Part shown: piece by piece, positions 18,587-26,620 of the stretch
How positions within the stretch are numbered: position 1 is the first letter of the stretch
Layout of the letters: each line of letters opens with the position of its first letter
NCBI RefSeq assembly: GCF_007828865.1
Contig: NZ_VIVK01000001.1
Span: 6,200,001-6,264,000, forward strand
From: Kribbella amoyensis
Lineage (GTDB): Bacteria; Actinomycetota; Actinomycetes; Propionibacteriales; Kribbellaceae
Direction of reading: 5' to 3'
DNA length: 64,000 nt
Notes under the pieces: generated by a model
Databases searched by the model: none
What the model was told of the DNA's origin: nothing
The model's input: the letters and a program-made list of their open reading frames with translations, nothing else
Position numbers and translations under genes: made by a program

Positions 18587-18943
18587 ATGAAGGGTCACTG
18601 GGTGGGGGTGACGGTCGACTGTCACGACGTCGACCTGGTCGCCGGCTTCTGGAGCAAGCTCCTGGACCGCGACCCCGGACCGAGCCGCCCGGGCTGGGTG
18701 TACCTCGGCGAACGCGGCGACACCCTCCCCCGCCTCGTCTTCCAACCGGTCCCCGAGACCAAGCAGCTCAAGAACCGCGTCCACCTGGACATCCTGGTCG
18801 ACGACATCGACGCCGGGATGGACCAGATCCGCACCCTCGGCGGCAGCTTCACCGGCGAACGCCACGACTACGAAGCAGGCGTCATCGTCATCGCCCAAGA
18901 CCCCGAAGGCAACGAGTTCTGCCTCGTCCAGTACTACCAATGA
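18587..18943 (+). CDS. VOC (glyoxalase/bleomycin-resistance fold) family protein
   Basis: 118 residues, GGAGGG ribosome site before ATG 18587. Two beta-alpha-beta-beta-beta modules can be seen. The first is VGVTVDCHDVDLVAGFWSKLL and PRLVFQPVPE; the second is NRVHLDILVDDIDAGMDQI and DPEGNEFCLVQY. Metal-type ligands are plausible at His in RVHLDI and Glu in GNEFCL. VOC proteins bind or transform small molecules; the substrate is unknown. The stop overlaps the next start (ATGA). Confidence 0.85.
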   Translation: MKGHWVGVTVDCHDVDLVAGFWSKLLDRDPGPSRPGWVYLGERGDTLPRLVFQPVPETKQLKNRVHLDILVDDIDAGMDQIRTLGGSFTGERHDYEAGVIVIAQDPEGNEFCLVQYYQ

Positions 18944-19194
18944 GACGAACAATCGCTAAGGCCGTGGCAGCCTTGTCAGTTGCGGTGGCGGTCGGCATCA
19001 GCGTCCCGCACGTTCCCCGCGGCCCCGGGATCGCGCTGGGCGTGGCGGGGTTGGCAAGCCTCGTCCTGTTCTACAAGTGGTGCGGCGACGCCGCCGAGTC
19101 GCTCGCCCGTGCCAAGGGCATCTATCACCCGCAGTACTTCGTCCTGGGTCCCGTCGGGTTGATCATGGCCGGGCTGAGCCGTCGTCGGGGTTAG
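18940..19194 (+). CDS. Small two-helix membrane protein, unknown function
   Basis: 84 residues with two hydrophobic segments (AVAALSVAVAVGISV and GIALGVAGLASLVLFYKW). Starts at the ATGA overlap with the VOC gene, so it is real and co-translated. I do not recognise the family. Its stop (TAG 19192-19194) shares bases with the stop of the convergent glycosidase gene (TAA on the other strand at 19191-19193). Confidence 0.65.
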   Translation: MRRTIAKAVAALSVAVAVGISVPHVPRGPGIALGVAGLASLVLFYKWCGDAAESLARAKGIYHPQYFVLGPVGLIMAGLSRRRG

Positions 19195-20702
19195 GGGTTG
19201 TCGTGGAAGATGATGACTCGGGGGCCTTCGGCTTTGTCGAGGATGTAGGTGGCGTCTTCGCGGTCGACGGAGGTTGAGGTCGCGCCGGTTCTGGGGTCGA
19301 CGACCGTGTAGTGCTGGGGGACGTCCGGCGCCGCGATGCGGATGCCGCGGGCGGATTCCTGGTAGACGATGCGCAGGCGGCCGGCGCGGAGGGCCCTCGG
19401 GGTGATCAGGCTGGTCCAGTCAGGCTCGAGATCGGCGAGCGGAAGGTCGCGGAGGATCTTGCCGGCCAGGCCCACGTACTTGCTGCCTTCGAAGTCGAGC
19501 GCCTCGCGCCAGCCGACACCGTCAGCGAGGAACCGATCCGGGTGACCTGGTTCGTCCGCGTGCAGGCGCCATTGCCAGAGACCCGCGGCACCGTAGACGA
19601 CGCCCATGGTGCCGCCGGCACAGAGGTTGGACCAGGCTTCGTGGCCCTGCCACCAGCCGGCCGCGATCTCCGGACCACCGGTCCGTTCGTACGTCGGCTC
19701 GCCGTTCGCGACCGCCACGTGCGGGGAGTTACGAGCCATATCGGCCACCCGCTCCGCGACGTGCTCACCGCCATGCCCAGTCTGGCACCACTGGAAGTCC
19801 AGCCACTCGGCATCCTGGTGGGCCTCGGCGCGGATGTGCGGCCGGTAATGGATCCCGGTCGGCTGCGCGTAGCAGTCCCAGGCGTGCACCTCCGCACCAC
19901 CGGCAGCCACCTGAGGTTCGCGGCCGGATCCGTCCGCGCCGACGAGCCAGATCGCGGGCCGTGCGCCGTACCGGGCGACCAGGTACCGGCAGTACCGCGC
20001 GTACTCGTCGACGGGTACCACCGGCCCCGCGGCGTCGAGGCCTTTCCAGCCCCAACCCTGGAACACGGGTTGCCACACCGGGGTCAGACCGTGCTCGACC
20101 AGGATGCCGGCCAGCTCGTCCAGTTCCTGGAAGTACTTCGGGTTCAGCCGGTTGAGATGGCCGTCGGCGAGATCCGCGAACCCGACGGCGAACCCTTGAT
20201 CCGCGGTCCGATCCTCGGGTCCGACGGCGCCCATGTCGGGCTGGACCGACATCAGCAGGACCGCGTTGAAACCCTTGGCCTGCCGGTCGGCCGCGTACAC
20301 GGCGACCTGCTCCGGCGTGGCCCGCCACGGCAACGCCCACGCGGTGTCCCCGACCAGGACCACCGGCGTACCGTCGGCGTGCCGCATCACCCGGTCGCCG
20401 CGTTCGAGCTTCCACAAACCGCGCCGCTGGTCCCCGTCGGCAGCTTCGTCCACGACCAGCTCGCCGTTGTCGGTCAGGCCGTCGATCGCCGGTTCCGAAG
20501 TGCTCGTCCACGTCCAACGCCCGGCCGTGGGTGCCGCGAAGCGAACGCGCCAGGTACGCCCGCCGTCCCAGAACGCCGGCCGCCGCAACACTCCCCCGGC
20601 CTCGTCGGCGAAGTCGGCCCACACCTCGACCGCGGTGTACGGATCCGCCACCTCTACCGAACTGGTCAGCTCGAGCTCGATCTCCGCCCACACCGCCGCC
20701 AC
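19191..20702 (-). CDS. DUF4038 (apiosidase-like) glycoside hydrolase with DUF5060 domain
   Basis: 503 residues, no signal peptide, so probably cytoplasmic. The first 95 residues are a DUF5060-type beta-sandwich (EIELELTSSVEVADPY ... FAAPTAGRWTWTS). A TIM-barrel follows (about 115-400), with the DUF4038 signature LVGDTAWALPWRAT and KGFNAVLLMSVQPD at the start. Candidate catalytic acids lie in IWLVGADGSG, VANGEPTYE and the EAWSNLCAGG region. Relatives include GH140 apiosidase and other retaining glycosidases. GTG 20702 is preferred for its GGTGGGGA ribosome site; in-frame starts to 20768 would add a non-conserved tail. It acts on an unknown oligosaccharide inside the cell. Confidence 0.8.
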   Translation of the reverse strand: MAAVWAEIELELTSSVEVADPYTAVEVWADFADEAGGVLRRPAFWDGGRTWRVRFAAPTAGRWTWTSTSEPAIDGLTDNGELVVDEAADGDQRRGLWKLERGDRVMRHADGTPVVLVGDTAWALPWRATPEQVAVYAADRQAKGFNAVLLMSVQPDMGAVGPEDRTADQGFAVGFADLADGHLNRLNPKYFQELDELAGILVEHGLTPVWQPVFQGWGWKGLDAAGPVVPVDEYARYCRYLVARYGARPAIWLVGADGSGREPQVAAGGAEVHAWDCYAQPTGIHYRPHIRAEAHQDAEWLDFQWCQTGHGGEHVAERVADMARNSPHVAVANGEPTYERTGGPEIAAGWWQGHEAWSNLCAGGTMGVVYGAAGLWQWRLHADEPGHPDRFLADGVGWREALDFEGSKYVGLAGKILRDLPLADLEPDWTSLITPRALRAGRLRIVYQESARGIRIAAPDVPQHYTVVDPRTGATSTSVDREDATYILDKAEGPRVIIFHDNP

Positions 20703-20966
20703 AGAGTCCCCACCTTCACCAAGGGTCGTTGCGTCGGACAACCCTGTCACAACCCACCACCACCGCACGGTCCGTCGTCACGATCCGAGACAACCTCGAA
20801 CCAAAGCTGCCGCCTGGCGTCCGCGGCCTCCAAACAAGCGCTCGAATCCAACGGTTCCGGGGCGGTCGTTATCCGGTCGGTTCGGGTGGGGAGCGCATCG
20901 GGCGTGGATCTTCCGGGCACTTCAGGAGCGGCGCCGAGAAGATCCGGCGCCTGCGAAGGAGGGATC

Positions 20967-21260
20967 ATGCCGAAGAAGTCGTTGGGCGACCAGGTCGGGG
21001 AGCAGTACGAGAAGGTCAAGGACGGACTGCAGGACGTGGGCCGCCGGCTGACCGAGGAGGACGACAGCCCTGCCGTCGGCCTGATCCCGCAACCGCAGCG
21101 GCCGACGCTCACCGCCCAGCGTCTCGTCGGGACGCACCCGCAGGACGAGGAGCGCAGCAAGCAAGACCTGTACGCCGAGGCGCAGCGCCTGGGCGTGAAG
21201 GGCCGGTCGAAGATGACCAAGTCGGAGCTGATCCGGGCTCTCGACAAAACCAGAGGCTGA
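20967..21260 (+). CDS. Small protein with Rho-N/SAP-like C-terminal motif
   Basis: 97 residues, AAGGAGGG ribosome site before ATG 20967. The N-terminal half is charged and helical (DQVGEQYEKVKDGLQDVGRR). The C-terminal 35 residues (SKQDLYAEAQRLGVKGRSK then MTKSELIRALDK) match the short Rho-N/SAP-like helix-loop-helix found in small nucleic-acid-associated proteins. Function unknown. Stands alone. Confidence 0.75.
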   Translation: MPKKSLGDQVGEQYEKVKDGLQDVGRRLTEEDDSPAVGLIPQPQRPTLTAQRLVGTHPQDEERSKQDLYAEAQRLGVKGRSKMTKSELIRALDKTRG

Positions 21261-21336
21261 GCAGCCGGTTGGTTGGTACGGTGCCGGGGTTGTGCCGTTC
21301 GGTGCGACGCGTCGACTCCCGGAGGACCCGGCACCC

Positions 21337-22164
21337 ATGCTCGAGCCTGAGGCCGGTCGCGCGCTCGCCGCGGCCCTGGACGTCGCTTCGTCCCTTGGAC
21401 TACAGGCCGATGACGGGATCCTGCTCAACAACTCGAACAAGGTTGCCCTGCGCATCCTTCCGTCCGACGTGCTGGCCCGGGTGGCTCCGGCCGGAGAGCA
21501 GTGCGCGCAGTTCGAGATCGACATCGCGCAACGTCTCGCGGAACTCGGCAGCCCGGTGGCCGCCCTCGATCCGCGGGTGGAGCCCCGCGTGTACGAGAGC
21601 GACGGCTTCGTGGTCACGCTGTGGACCTACTACGAGACCTCGACAACGCAACCTCTCTCGCCGGCCGAGTACGCGAAAGCCCTTGAGCAGCTCACCGCCG
21701 GCCTGAGGAAGATCGACGTCCCCGCGCCGCACTTCACCGATCGAGTCGCGAGCGCCCAACAACTCCTGGCGGACCGCGACCAGACCCCGGAGCTCCCCGA
21801 CGCGGACCGCGAACTGCTCAGCACCACGCTGAGTACCCTCCGTCGCAAGATCGAGGAACGCCGTCCGGCCGAGCAACTACTGCACGGCGAACCACATCCG
21901 GGCAACCTGCTCGCCACGAAGGACGGCCCGAGGTTCATCGACTTCGAGACCTGCTGTCGTGGACCGGTCGAGTTCGATCTCGCCCACGCCCCCGACGAGG
22001 TGGCCGAGCACTACCCCGGCATCGACCAGGACCTCCTCCGCGACTGCCGCCTCCTGGTCCTCGCGATGGTCGTCACCTGGCGCTGGGACAAGGCCGACCA
22101 GCTGCCCAACGGCTACCAGCGCGGCCAGGAATGGATGACCCAACTCCGCGCCGGCCTCCGCTAA
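21337..22164 (+). CDS. Aminoglycoside phosphotransferase (APH)-fold kinase-like protein
   Basis: 275 residues. The catalytic loop is LLHGEPHPGNLL (about residue 185), a variant of HGDxHxxN with Glu in place of the usual catalytic Asp. FIDFET about 15 residues later is the metal-binding DFE motif. The N-lobe (about 20-95) is short. The family phosphorylates aminoglycosides, choline, homoserine and other small alcohols; the changed catalytic Asp leaves activity uncertain. ATG 21337 has GGAGGA ten bases upstream; GTG 21292 is the alternative. Its TAA overlaps the TAG of the convergent gene by three bases. Confidence 0.8.
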   Translation: MLEPEAGRALAAALDVASSLGLQADDGILLNNSNKVALRILPSDVLARVAPAGEQCAQFEIDIAQRLAELGSPVAALDPRVEPRVYESDGFVVTLWTYYETSTTQPLSPAEYAKALEQLTAGLRKIDVPAPHFTDRVASAQQLLADRDQTPELPDADRELLSTTLSTLRRKIEERRPAEQLLHGEPHPGNLLATKDGPRFIDFETCCRGPVEFDLAHAPDEVAEHYPGIDQDLLRDCRLLVLAMVVTWRWDKADQLPNGYQRGQEWMTQLRAGLR

Positions 22165-22763
22165 CCACTTGCCACCGGCAACGGTCGGCGGGTGGTGGTC
22201 TCGGTCAGAACGATCAGGCCGACGATGACGGCTGGGCCGGTCAGGTTGGTGATGAGGACGGCCAGCGGGATCGGGAGGGTCAGCGAGACCGTGGTCGAGA
22301 GGGCGGCTTCCGCGAGGAGGGCGGCTCCCCAGAGCACGCCGAGGATGCGGTGCCGCCTCCGGAACCAGGGCTCGTCGGTGAGTCTGCGGTCGAACGCTTC
22401 CGGGTCGCCGGAGAGATCTCGGCGGACCCGCTCGATGAAGGATCGGTGCAAGAGCAGGCTGGCCAGGGCAGCGAGGCCGATGACCGCGGTGATCAGGGAG
22501 TCCTTCACCAGCAGCCAGCGGGCGTTGTCGGTGACGAACGCGAGCGCCAGCGAGAGGGCGAAACGCAGCAGGACAAGGCTTCCGAGCGCGCTCACGTCGC
22601 GGGTACGGATCCACTGGACCAGCAGGACCGCGGCCGACACAGCCGCCGAACCGGTCAGTGCCCAGATGTCGTCGAGACCGAGGAGCCGCAGGGCACCGTA
22701 CGTCGCGATCGGGAGGCCGACGTTCTCGCCGACGGCCAGGACCGTCCGCGCCGCACCTTTCAC
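22161..22763 (-). CDS. VC0807-like integral membrane protein
   Basis: 200 residues with about five or six hydrophobic helices, including IWALTGSAAVSAAVLLVQWI, DSLITAVIGLAALASLLLH and a C-terminal pair (GVLWGAALLAEAALSTTVSL, LTGPAVIVGLIVL). An RR-rich cytoplasmic loop (EAFDRRLTDEPWFRRRHRILG) is typical of VC0807-type proteins. GTG 22763 overlaps the marR stop (GTGA). Function unknown; co-expression with a FAD monooxygenase and a MarR regulator suggests a role in export of, or tolerance to, a small compound. Confidence 0.75.
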   Translation of the reverse strand: MKGAARTVLAVGENVGLPIATYGALRLLGLDDIWALTGSAAVSAAVLLVQWIRTRDVSALGSLVLLRFALSLALAFVTDNARWLLVKDSLITAVIGLAALASLLLHRSFIERVRRDLSGDPEAFDRRLTDEPWFRRRHRILGVLWGAALLAEAALSTTVSLTLPIPLAVLITNLTGPAVIVGLIVLTETTTRRPLPVASG

Positions 22764-23191
22764 CGACCGTCCTCGCTCAGCCGGGTTCGTACCTCGGCCA
22801 GGAGCTCGCCCAGTCGCCGGTGCGCCTCCGTGCTGAGGCCGAGCGCCTCCGGGCGGCTGGCTCGTACGACGGCCGGCCGGGCCCGAGTCACCGCGTCGGA
22901 TCCGGCGTCGGTCATCCGCAGACCGGTACGGCGGCCGCGACCGCCCGGGCCGGTGCGTTCGACGAGTCCCGCCGAGACCATGTCCTGGATCAGCCGTCCC
23001 ATGCTCTGCGGCCGCACCATGATGAGGCGCGCCAGTTCGGCCTGACTGAGGTCGTCCCCGTCGGCCAGGCAGGACAGCACCCCGAACTGGGCCGGGGTCA
23101 GCCCGGCGTCCTCGATCACGCGGGTCAGCTCGCGCTCGGCCAGATGAGCGGTCCGCAGGAGATCCCAAAGCACACTGCGCGAGGTCGTCAT
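22760..23191 (-). CDS. MarR family transcriptional regulator
   Basis: 143 residues, a typical MarR winged helix: dimer helices at the ends, recognition region QAELARLIMVRPQSMGRLIQDM (about 49-70) and wing ERTGPGGRGRRTGLRMT. ATG 23191 overlaps the monooxygenase stop (ATGA) and the stop overlaps the next start (GTGA), so all three genes form one operon. The perfect palindrome at 24385-24410 before the first gene is the obvious operator, giving autoregulation and likely induction by a phenolic or similar ligand. Confidence 0.93.
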   Translation of the reverse strand: MTTSRSVLWDLLRTAHLAERELTRVIEDAGLTPAQFGVLSCLADGDDLSQAELARLIMVRPQSMGRLIQDMVSAGLVERTGPGGRGRRTGLRMTDAGSDAVTRARPAVVRASRPEALGLSTEAHRRLGELLAEVRTRLSEDGR

Positions 23192-24378
23192 CTCGCCACC
23201 ACGCCCACACTCCGCACAGCGGCCGCGACCGGGAACGCGACCCGGCCGATCACCCTCGCGGCCGGTCGCTCCAGCATCCGCATCCATCGCACCGGCTGCA
23301 GCGACTCCGCCACCGCCGCAGGTGCGTACGCGGTCATCGCTCGTTGGTAGTCGGCCAGCGCCACCGGCACGGTCACCCGCCCACGCCGTACTGATTCCAA
23401 CGCGCCCGCCAACAGCCCCGCATCCCGTACGGCGGTCGCCGCGCCCTGTCCTCCGGTCGGCGGCATCGCGTGCACGGCATCCCCGAGGGCGGTCACCCTG
23501 TTCGCCGGCCACGGCATCAGCTCCTGGCCGGGATCGGCCGCCAGGAAGGGAAACCGCGCGATCGTCGCCGGATCCGACAACCCTGGCAACCGCCGGACGC
23601 GGGGATCCCAGCGCCGTAACAATCCGGTCAGCCGCTCCGGGTCGGTACTGATCCGGCCGGTCGCCGCGATCGCGCTCCAGACCAGGTCGGCGTCCTCGGT
23701 CGCCACTCCCCCGGCCACGGCCGCGGTCTCGGTCCGGACCGAACGACTGAGGAACACCCCCGTCCCGTCCACCCCGAACGCCAGGACCCCGGACTCGGTC
23801 ACCAGGTCGGCCAGCCCGTCGGCCAGCGCCAACGGCACCCGGCCGGCCACCGCGCTGTACCCGAGATCGCGCGCCGCCGGACGGCCGAGCAGTTGCTCGC
23901 TCACCACCGACCGCGCACCGTCCGCGCCGATCATCACGTCGGCTTCGAGGTCACCACCGGTCGTCCGGGCGACCACCCCGGCCGCGGACTCGCCGAACCC
24001 TTCAACGGTACGGCTCCAGCAGATCCGGTCCTCGACCCCGTCAACCAGTACTCGCCGCAGCAGCCGCCGATCGACGAGCAGCCACTCCTCGTCCGGTACC
24101 GGTCGAGCGGTCGCGAGCAGCCGCAACCGGTGGTCTCGCACCATCAACCGCGGGACCGCCGCCGCCCGGGCCGAACCCGCCAGCAACCGCTCCCACCCCG
24201 TCGGCGGCAGGTGCTCCCGCAGGACCACACAGGCGTCGGCGTCGAGGTGCAACCGATAGCCCCCGGTCGCCGCGACGCCCGGATCTCGCTCGACCACGAC
24301 CACGTCGTCCCCGGCCCGTACCAACGCCTGGGCGACCACCAACCCACCGATTCCGGCCCCCGCGATCACGATCCGCAT
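23188..24378 (-). CDS. FAD-dependent aromatic-type monooxygenase
   Basis: 396 residues, PHBH/UbiH class. FAD-binding GAGIGG at residues 6-11, VVERD at the end of strand 2, the VMIGADGARSVV motif (about 155) that contacts FAD and NAD(P)H, and the GDAVHAMPPTGGQGAATAVRDA motif (about 300-320). It would hydroxylate an aromatic or related compound using NAD(P)H and O2; the substrate is unknown. A modified antibiotic such as rifampicin or tetracycline is possible, since relatives inactivate those. The ATG is only 6 bases from the operator palindrome, so the mRNA may be leaderless. Confidence 0.9.
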   Translation of the reverse strand: MRIVIAGAGIGGLVVAQALVRAGDDVVVVERDPGVAATGGYRLHLDADACVVLREHLPPTGWERLLAGSARAAAVPRLMVRDHRLRLLATARPVPDEEWLLVDRRLLRRVLVDGVEDRICWSRTVEGFGESAAGVVARTTGGDLEADVMIGADGARSVVSEQLLGRPAARDLGYSAVAGRVPLALADGLADLVTESGVLAFGVDGTGVFLSRSVRTETAAVAGGVATEDADLVWSAIAATGRISTDPERLTGLLRRWDPRVRRLPGLSDPATIARFPFLAADPGQELMPWPANRVTALGDAVHAMPPTGGQGAATAVRDAGLLAGALESVRRGRVTVPVALADYQRAMTAYAPAAVAESLQPVRWMRMLERPAARVIGRVAFPVAAAVRSVGVVAR

Positions 24379-24384
24379 GCCCGC

Positions 24385-24410
24385 CACAGTATCAGCATGC
24401 TGATACTGTG
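24385..24410. promoter_or_regulatory. Perfect 26-bp palindrome: MarR operator over the promoter
   Basis: CACAGTATCAGCA at 24385-24397 is followed directly by its exact reverse complement to 24410, with no spacer and no mismatch. On the minus strand TTGCAC (24413-24408) and TACTGT (24391-24386) form a -35/-10 pair with a 16-base spacer made of the palindrome. A bound dimer would block RNA polymerase. The predicted start falls on or next to ATG 24378. Confidence 0.9.
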
Positions 24411-24428
24411 CAAGAGCAACGGCCGGCC

Positions 24429-24668
24429 TCAGATATCCAGTTCGTGTTCGCGCAACCGGGCGCGGGCCTCGTCGAACTCCGCGTAGCTGATGTCCCCGCT
24501 GGCCAGGCGGCGCTCGAGGATGTCGAGCGCGGACGGGAACGCCGGCGGCGGGCGGTGCTGCCGTTGCAGCAGACGAGCTCCGAGCCAGAAGGCCGTTCCG
24601 ATGGCAACTGCCCACAGCGCCACCATCACGAAGATCCAGGCCGGATCCGTCGCGGAACCGTGCATCAT
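24429..24668 (-). CDS. SHOCT-domain small membrane protein
   Basis: 79 residues. One membrane helix (IFVMVALWAVAIGTAFWLGARLL, about 12-34). A C-terminal SHOCT motif follows (ALDILERRLASGDISYAEFDEARARL), a short domain that often mediates oligomerisation of small proteins. An AAGGGAG ribosome site precedes two consecutive ATGs (24668, 24665). A DevR-like box faces it at 24795-24809. Function unknown. Confidence 0.85.
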   Translation of the reverse strand: MMHGSATDPAWIFVMVALWAVAIGTAFWLGARLLQRQHRPPPAFPSALDILERRLASGDISYAEFDEARARLREHELDI

Positions 24669-24794
24669 CCCGACCACTCCCTTCCACCGGCGGATTCGCC
24701 GCGGAGCTGCCACCCCTCCTGGCTGCTCGGCTCGACGGTGCGCCGCCGGCGCTCCCATCGCGTCCAGCGTGTCCCGTCTTCCGGTGCGCAGGTC

Positions 24795-24809
24795 AGAGCC
24801 GAAGGTCCC
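24795..24809 (-). promoter_or_regulatory. DevR-like box 1
   Basis: Minus strand GGGACCTTCGGCTCT, about 127 bases upstream of the SHOCT gene start. It matches the shared form GGGACCTT-CGGCCCT at 13 of 15 positions. See the regulon finding. Confidence 0.55.
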
Positions 24810-24894
24810 CGCCTCGACCACCGTCGGCCCCTTCGTGCCGGCTCACCCGGACTTGGGCTGAGCGAGGACCGGCGGGCAGGTTCCTGACCGATCG

Positions 24895-24909
24895 GGGACC
24901 TTCGCCCCT
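24895..24909 (+). promoter_or_regulatory. DevR-like box 2
   Basis: GGGACCTTCGCCCCT, 60 bases before the GyrI-like start at 24970. It has the same spacing to its gene as box 4 has to the CBS-BON gene. Confidence 0.65.
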
Positions 24910-24969
24910 CCCGCCGGACCGCGCGGCGAGGTCGAGTAGAGCTGACCAGCGGCTCGACCGGAGGAACCG

Positions 24970-25437
24970 ATGCTCACCCATGGACCGGAGACGACGATGA
25001 CCGCGCGGCAACACACCGCGGTCCGGCGGGCGACCCTGCCGTCGAACCAGGCGCGGGCGTGGATCCGCCGGACCTGTGACGAGGTCGCGGCGAGCCTGTA
25101 CCACCGCGGGATCGTTGCCGCCGGCTATCCGTTCGCGCGGTTGCGGCCCAGGCCCGGCCACCGGGTCGAGGTCGAGGCAGGGATCCCGACCACGGCGGCC
25201 GTCGGCGCCGAGGACGGGATCGAGCCGTCGGTCCTGCCGGGTGGGCCCGCGGTCTGGATCCGGTACGTCGGACCCGCCGACCAGGTCGAGCAGGCGTACC
25301 AGGCGATCGGCGAGTGGCTGCAGGACGAGCGCGTCCGCGGGGCCGAGGAGGCGTGGGAGATCTACCGCGACCTCCCGATCGGCGACCAGCGCCGCGCCCG
25401 GACCGAGGTGATCCAGCCGATCGCGGCCGCCCGGTGA
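24970..25437 (+). CDS. GyrI-like/effector-binding domain protein
   Basis: 155 residues, GGAGGA ribosome site before ATG 24970. The sequence has the two-repeat SHS2 pattern of the GyrI/AraC effector-binding fold: SLYHRGIVAAGYPFARLR, HRVEVEAGIPTTAAV, AVWIRYVGPADQVEQAYQAIGEWL and the closing EEAWEIYRDLP. Stand-alone members bind drug-like or hydrophobic ligands. Position 60 bases after a DevR-like box suggests membership of the stress regulon. Confidence 0.85.
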   Translation: MLTHGPETTMTARQHTAVRRATLPSNQARAWIRRTCDEVAASLYHRGIVAAGYPFARLRPRPGHRVEVEAGIPTTAAVGAEDGIEPSVLPGGPAVWIRYVGPADQVEQAYQAIGEWLQDERVRGAEEAWEIYRDLPIGDQRRARTEVIQPIAAAR

Positions 25438-25526
25438 CGTACCGGGCGAGGTACAGGGCGAGGTACAGGCCGGGGGTACACGAAGGCGTCCCACCCGGCG
25501 GGGGGATAGAAGCCGAGTGGGACGCT

Positions 25527-25546
25527 GGTCCCGACTTTGCGGGACC
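25527..25546. repeat. Inverted repeat GGTCCCG-N6-CGGGACC
   Basis: Exact 7-bp arms around ACTTTG in the 277-base gap between the convergent GyrI-like and response-regulator genes. It contains GGGAC half-sites like the DevR boxes, but its place between convergent ends also fits a terminator. The rest of the gap holds no gene I can support. Confidence 0.45.
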
Positions 25547-25714
25547 GCGGACCCGGCCGACGGGGGGTGTCGGCAGGTCCGGTCCGGGCGACTGGCCGGC
25601 TCAGCTGCCTTCGCCGGCTCGCTGACCACTTTCTTCACCTTCAGCACACCGCGCACGGCTGTCGCGGGCCAGAGGCTTTCGGACCGGGCTGCGCGGAAAT
25701 GGTCCTGCTCCAGG

Positions 25715-26368
25715 TCAGGCCTCCGGATGCGCCCGGGCGTGCTCGACGGCGAAGACGGCGGCCTCGGTCCGGCGTTCCAGGTCGAGCTTGTGCAGCATCG
25801 AGGAGACGTAGTTCTTCACGGTCTTCTCGGCGAGGAAGAGCGATTGGGCGATCTGCCGGTTCGTCTTGCCGGCGGCGATCTCGGCCAGGATCCGGCGTTC
25901 CTGCTCGGTGAGCGACGCGTACCGGGGATCCTCGTCGAGCACCGGATGCCGCAGGCGTTCGAGCACCGTCAGCGTCATCGCCGGATCCAGCAACGATCCC
26001 CCGGCCGCCAGGTGCCGGATCGCTCCGACCAGGTCGGTCCCGGTGACCTGTTTCAGCAGGTACCCCGACGCGCCGGCCATGATCGCGTTGAACAGCGCCT
26101 CGTCGTCGGAGTAGGACGTCAGCATCAGGCATGCGGGCGGGTCGTCCATCACCGACTGGATCTCGCGGCACACGGTGATGCCGTCGCCGTCGGGCAGGCG
26201 GACGTCGAGCAGGGCCACGTCGGGCCGGGTCGCGGGGATCCGCGCGACGGCCTCGGCCGCGGTACCGCCGTCGCCGACGACCTCGAGGTCGGGTTCGCTC
26301 TCGATCAGCTGGCGCAGGCCGAGCCGGACCATCTCGTGGTCGTCCAGCAGGAAGACTCGGATCGTCAT
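25715..26368 (-). CDS. NarL/DevR-type response regulator, orphan
   Basis: 217 residues. Receiver domain with Asp9-Asp10, phospho-acceptor Asp55 in LLDVRLPD, Thr/Ser in LMLTSYSDDEAL and Lys in SGYLLKQVTG. A LuxR-type helix-turn-helix follows at about 150-210 (SLTEQERRILAEIAAGKTNRQIAQSLFLAEKTVKNYVSSML). The match to DevR/DosR, the mycobacterial dormancy regulator, is close, including the K-T-V-K-N-Y-V recognition helix. No sensor kinase gene is adjacent. It sits in the middle of universal-stress, CBS and nitroreductase/PNPOx-like genes typical of the DosR regulon and is the best candidate to bind the repeated box. Confidence 0.93.
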   Translation of the reverse strand: MTIRVFLLDDHEMVRLGLRQLIESEPDLEVVGDGGTAAEAVARIPATRPDVALLDVRLPDGDGITVCREIQSVMDDPPACLMLTSYSDDEALFNAIMAGASGYLLKQVTGTDLVGAIRHLAAGGSLLDPAMTLTVLERLRHPVLDEDPRYASLTEQERRILAEIAAGKTNRQIAQSLFLAEKTVKNYVSSMLHKLDLERRTEAAVFAVEHARAHPEA

Positions 26369-26467
26369 CGCTCCTCCTTCGGCCGGGCGGTGTTCTCAGG
26401 TGGCCGCCCGCCTCCAGCGTCGCCGTCCGGGCCGCGGCACCCCAGAGCCATCCGGCCCCCGCGGCTC

Positions 26468-26482
26468 GGGACCTTCGGCCAC
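26468..26482 (+). promoter_or_regulatory. DevR-like box 3
   Basis: GGGACCTTCGGCCAC, about 100 bases upstream of the response regulator start and 139 before the HTH-PNPOx start, in their 252-base divergent gap. A weaker GGGACCGGAACC match lies nearby on the other strand. Confidence 0.6.
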
Positions 26483-26620
26483 GGCACCGGCCCGATCGGT
26501 TCCGGTCCCCGGCCGCGGAAGCCAGGCCGTCCGTCCTGGCCGATCGGGTCGGCGGCCACTTCTCCGGCGGTCCACCCGCTGGTTGGCTGACAGTGAGAGC
26601 ACCCGTCGAAGGGCAGCGCC

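Larger units (their letters stand above)
24669..24969. other. Divergent promoter region, 301 bases
   Basis: No gene is apparent. The gap separates the leftward SHOCT gene from the rightward GyrI-like gene. It carries two DevR-like boxes (24795-24809 and 24895-24909), one pointing to each gene. Otherwise it is GC-rich with no other clear repeat. Confidence 0.6.
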
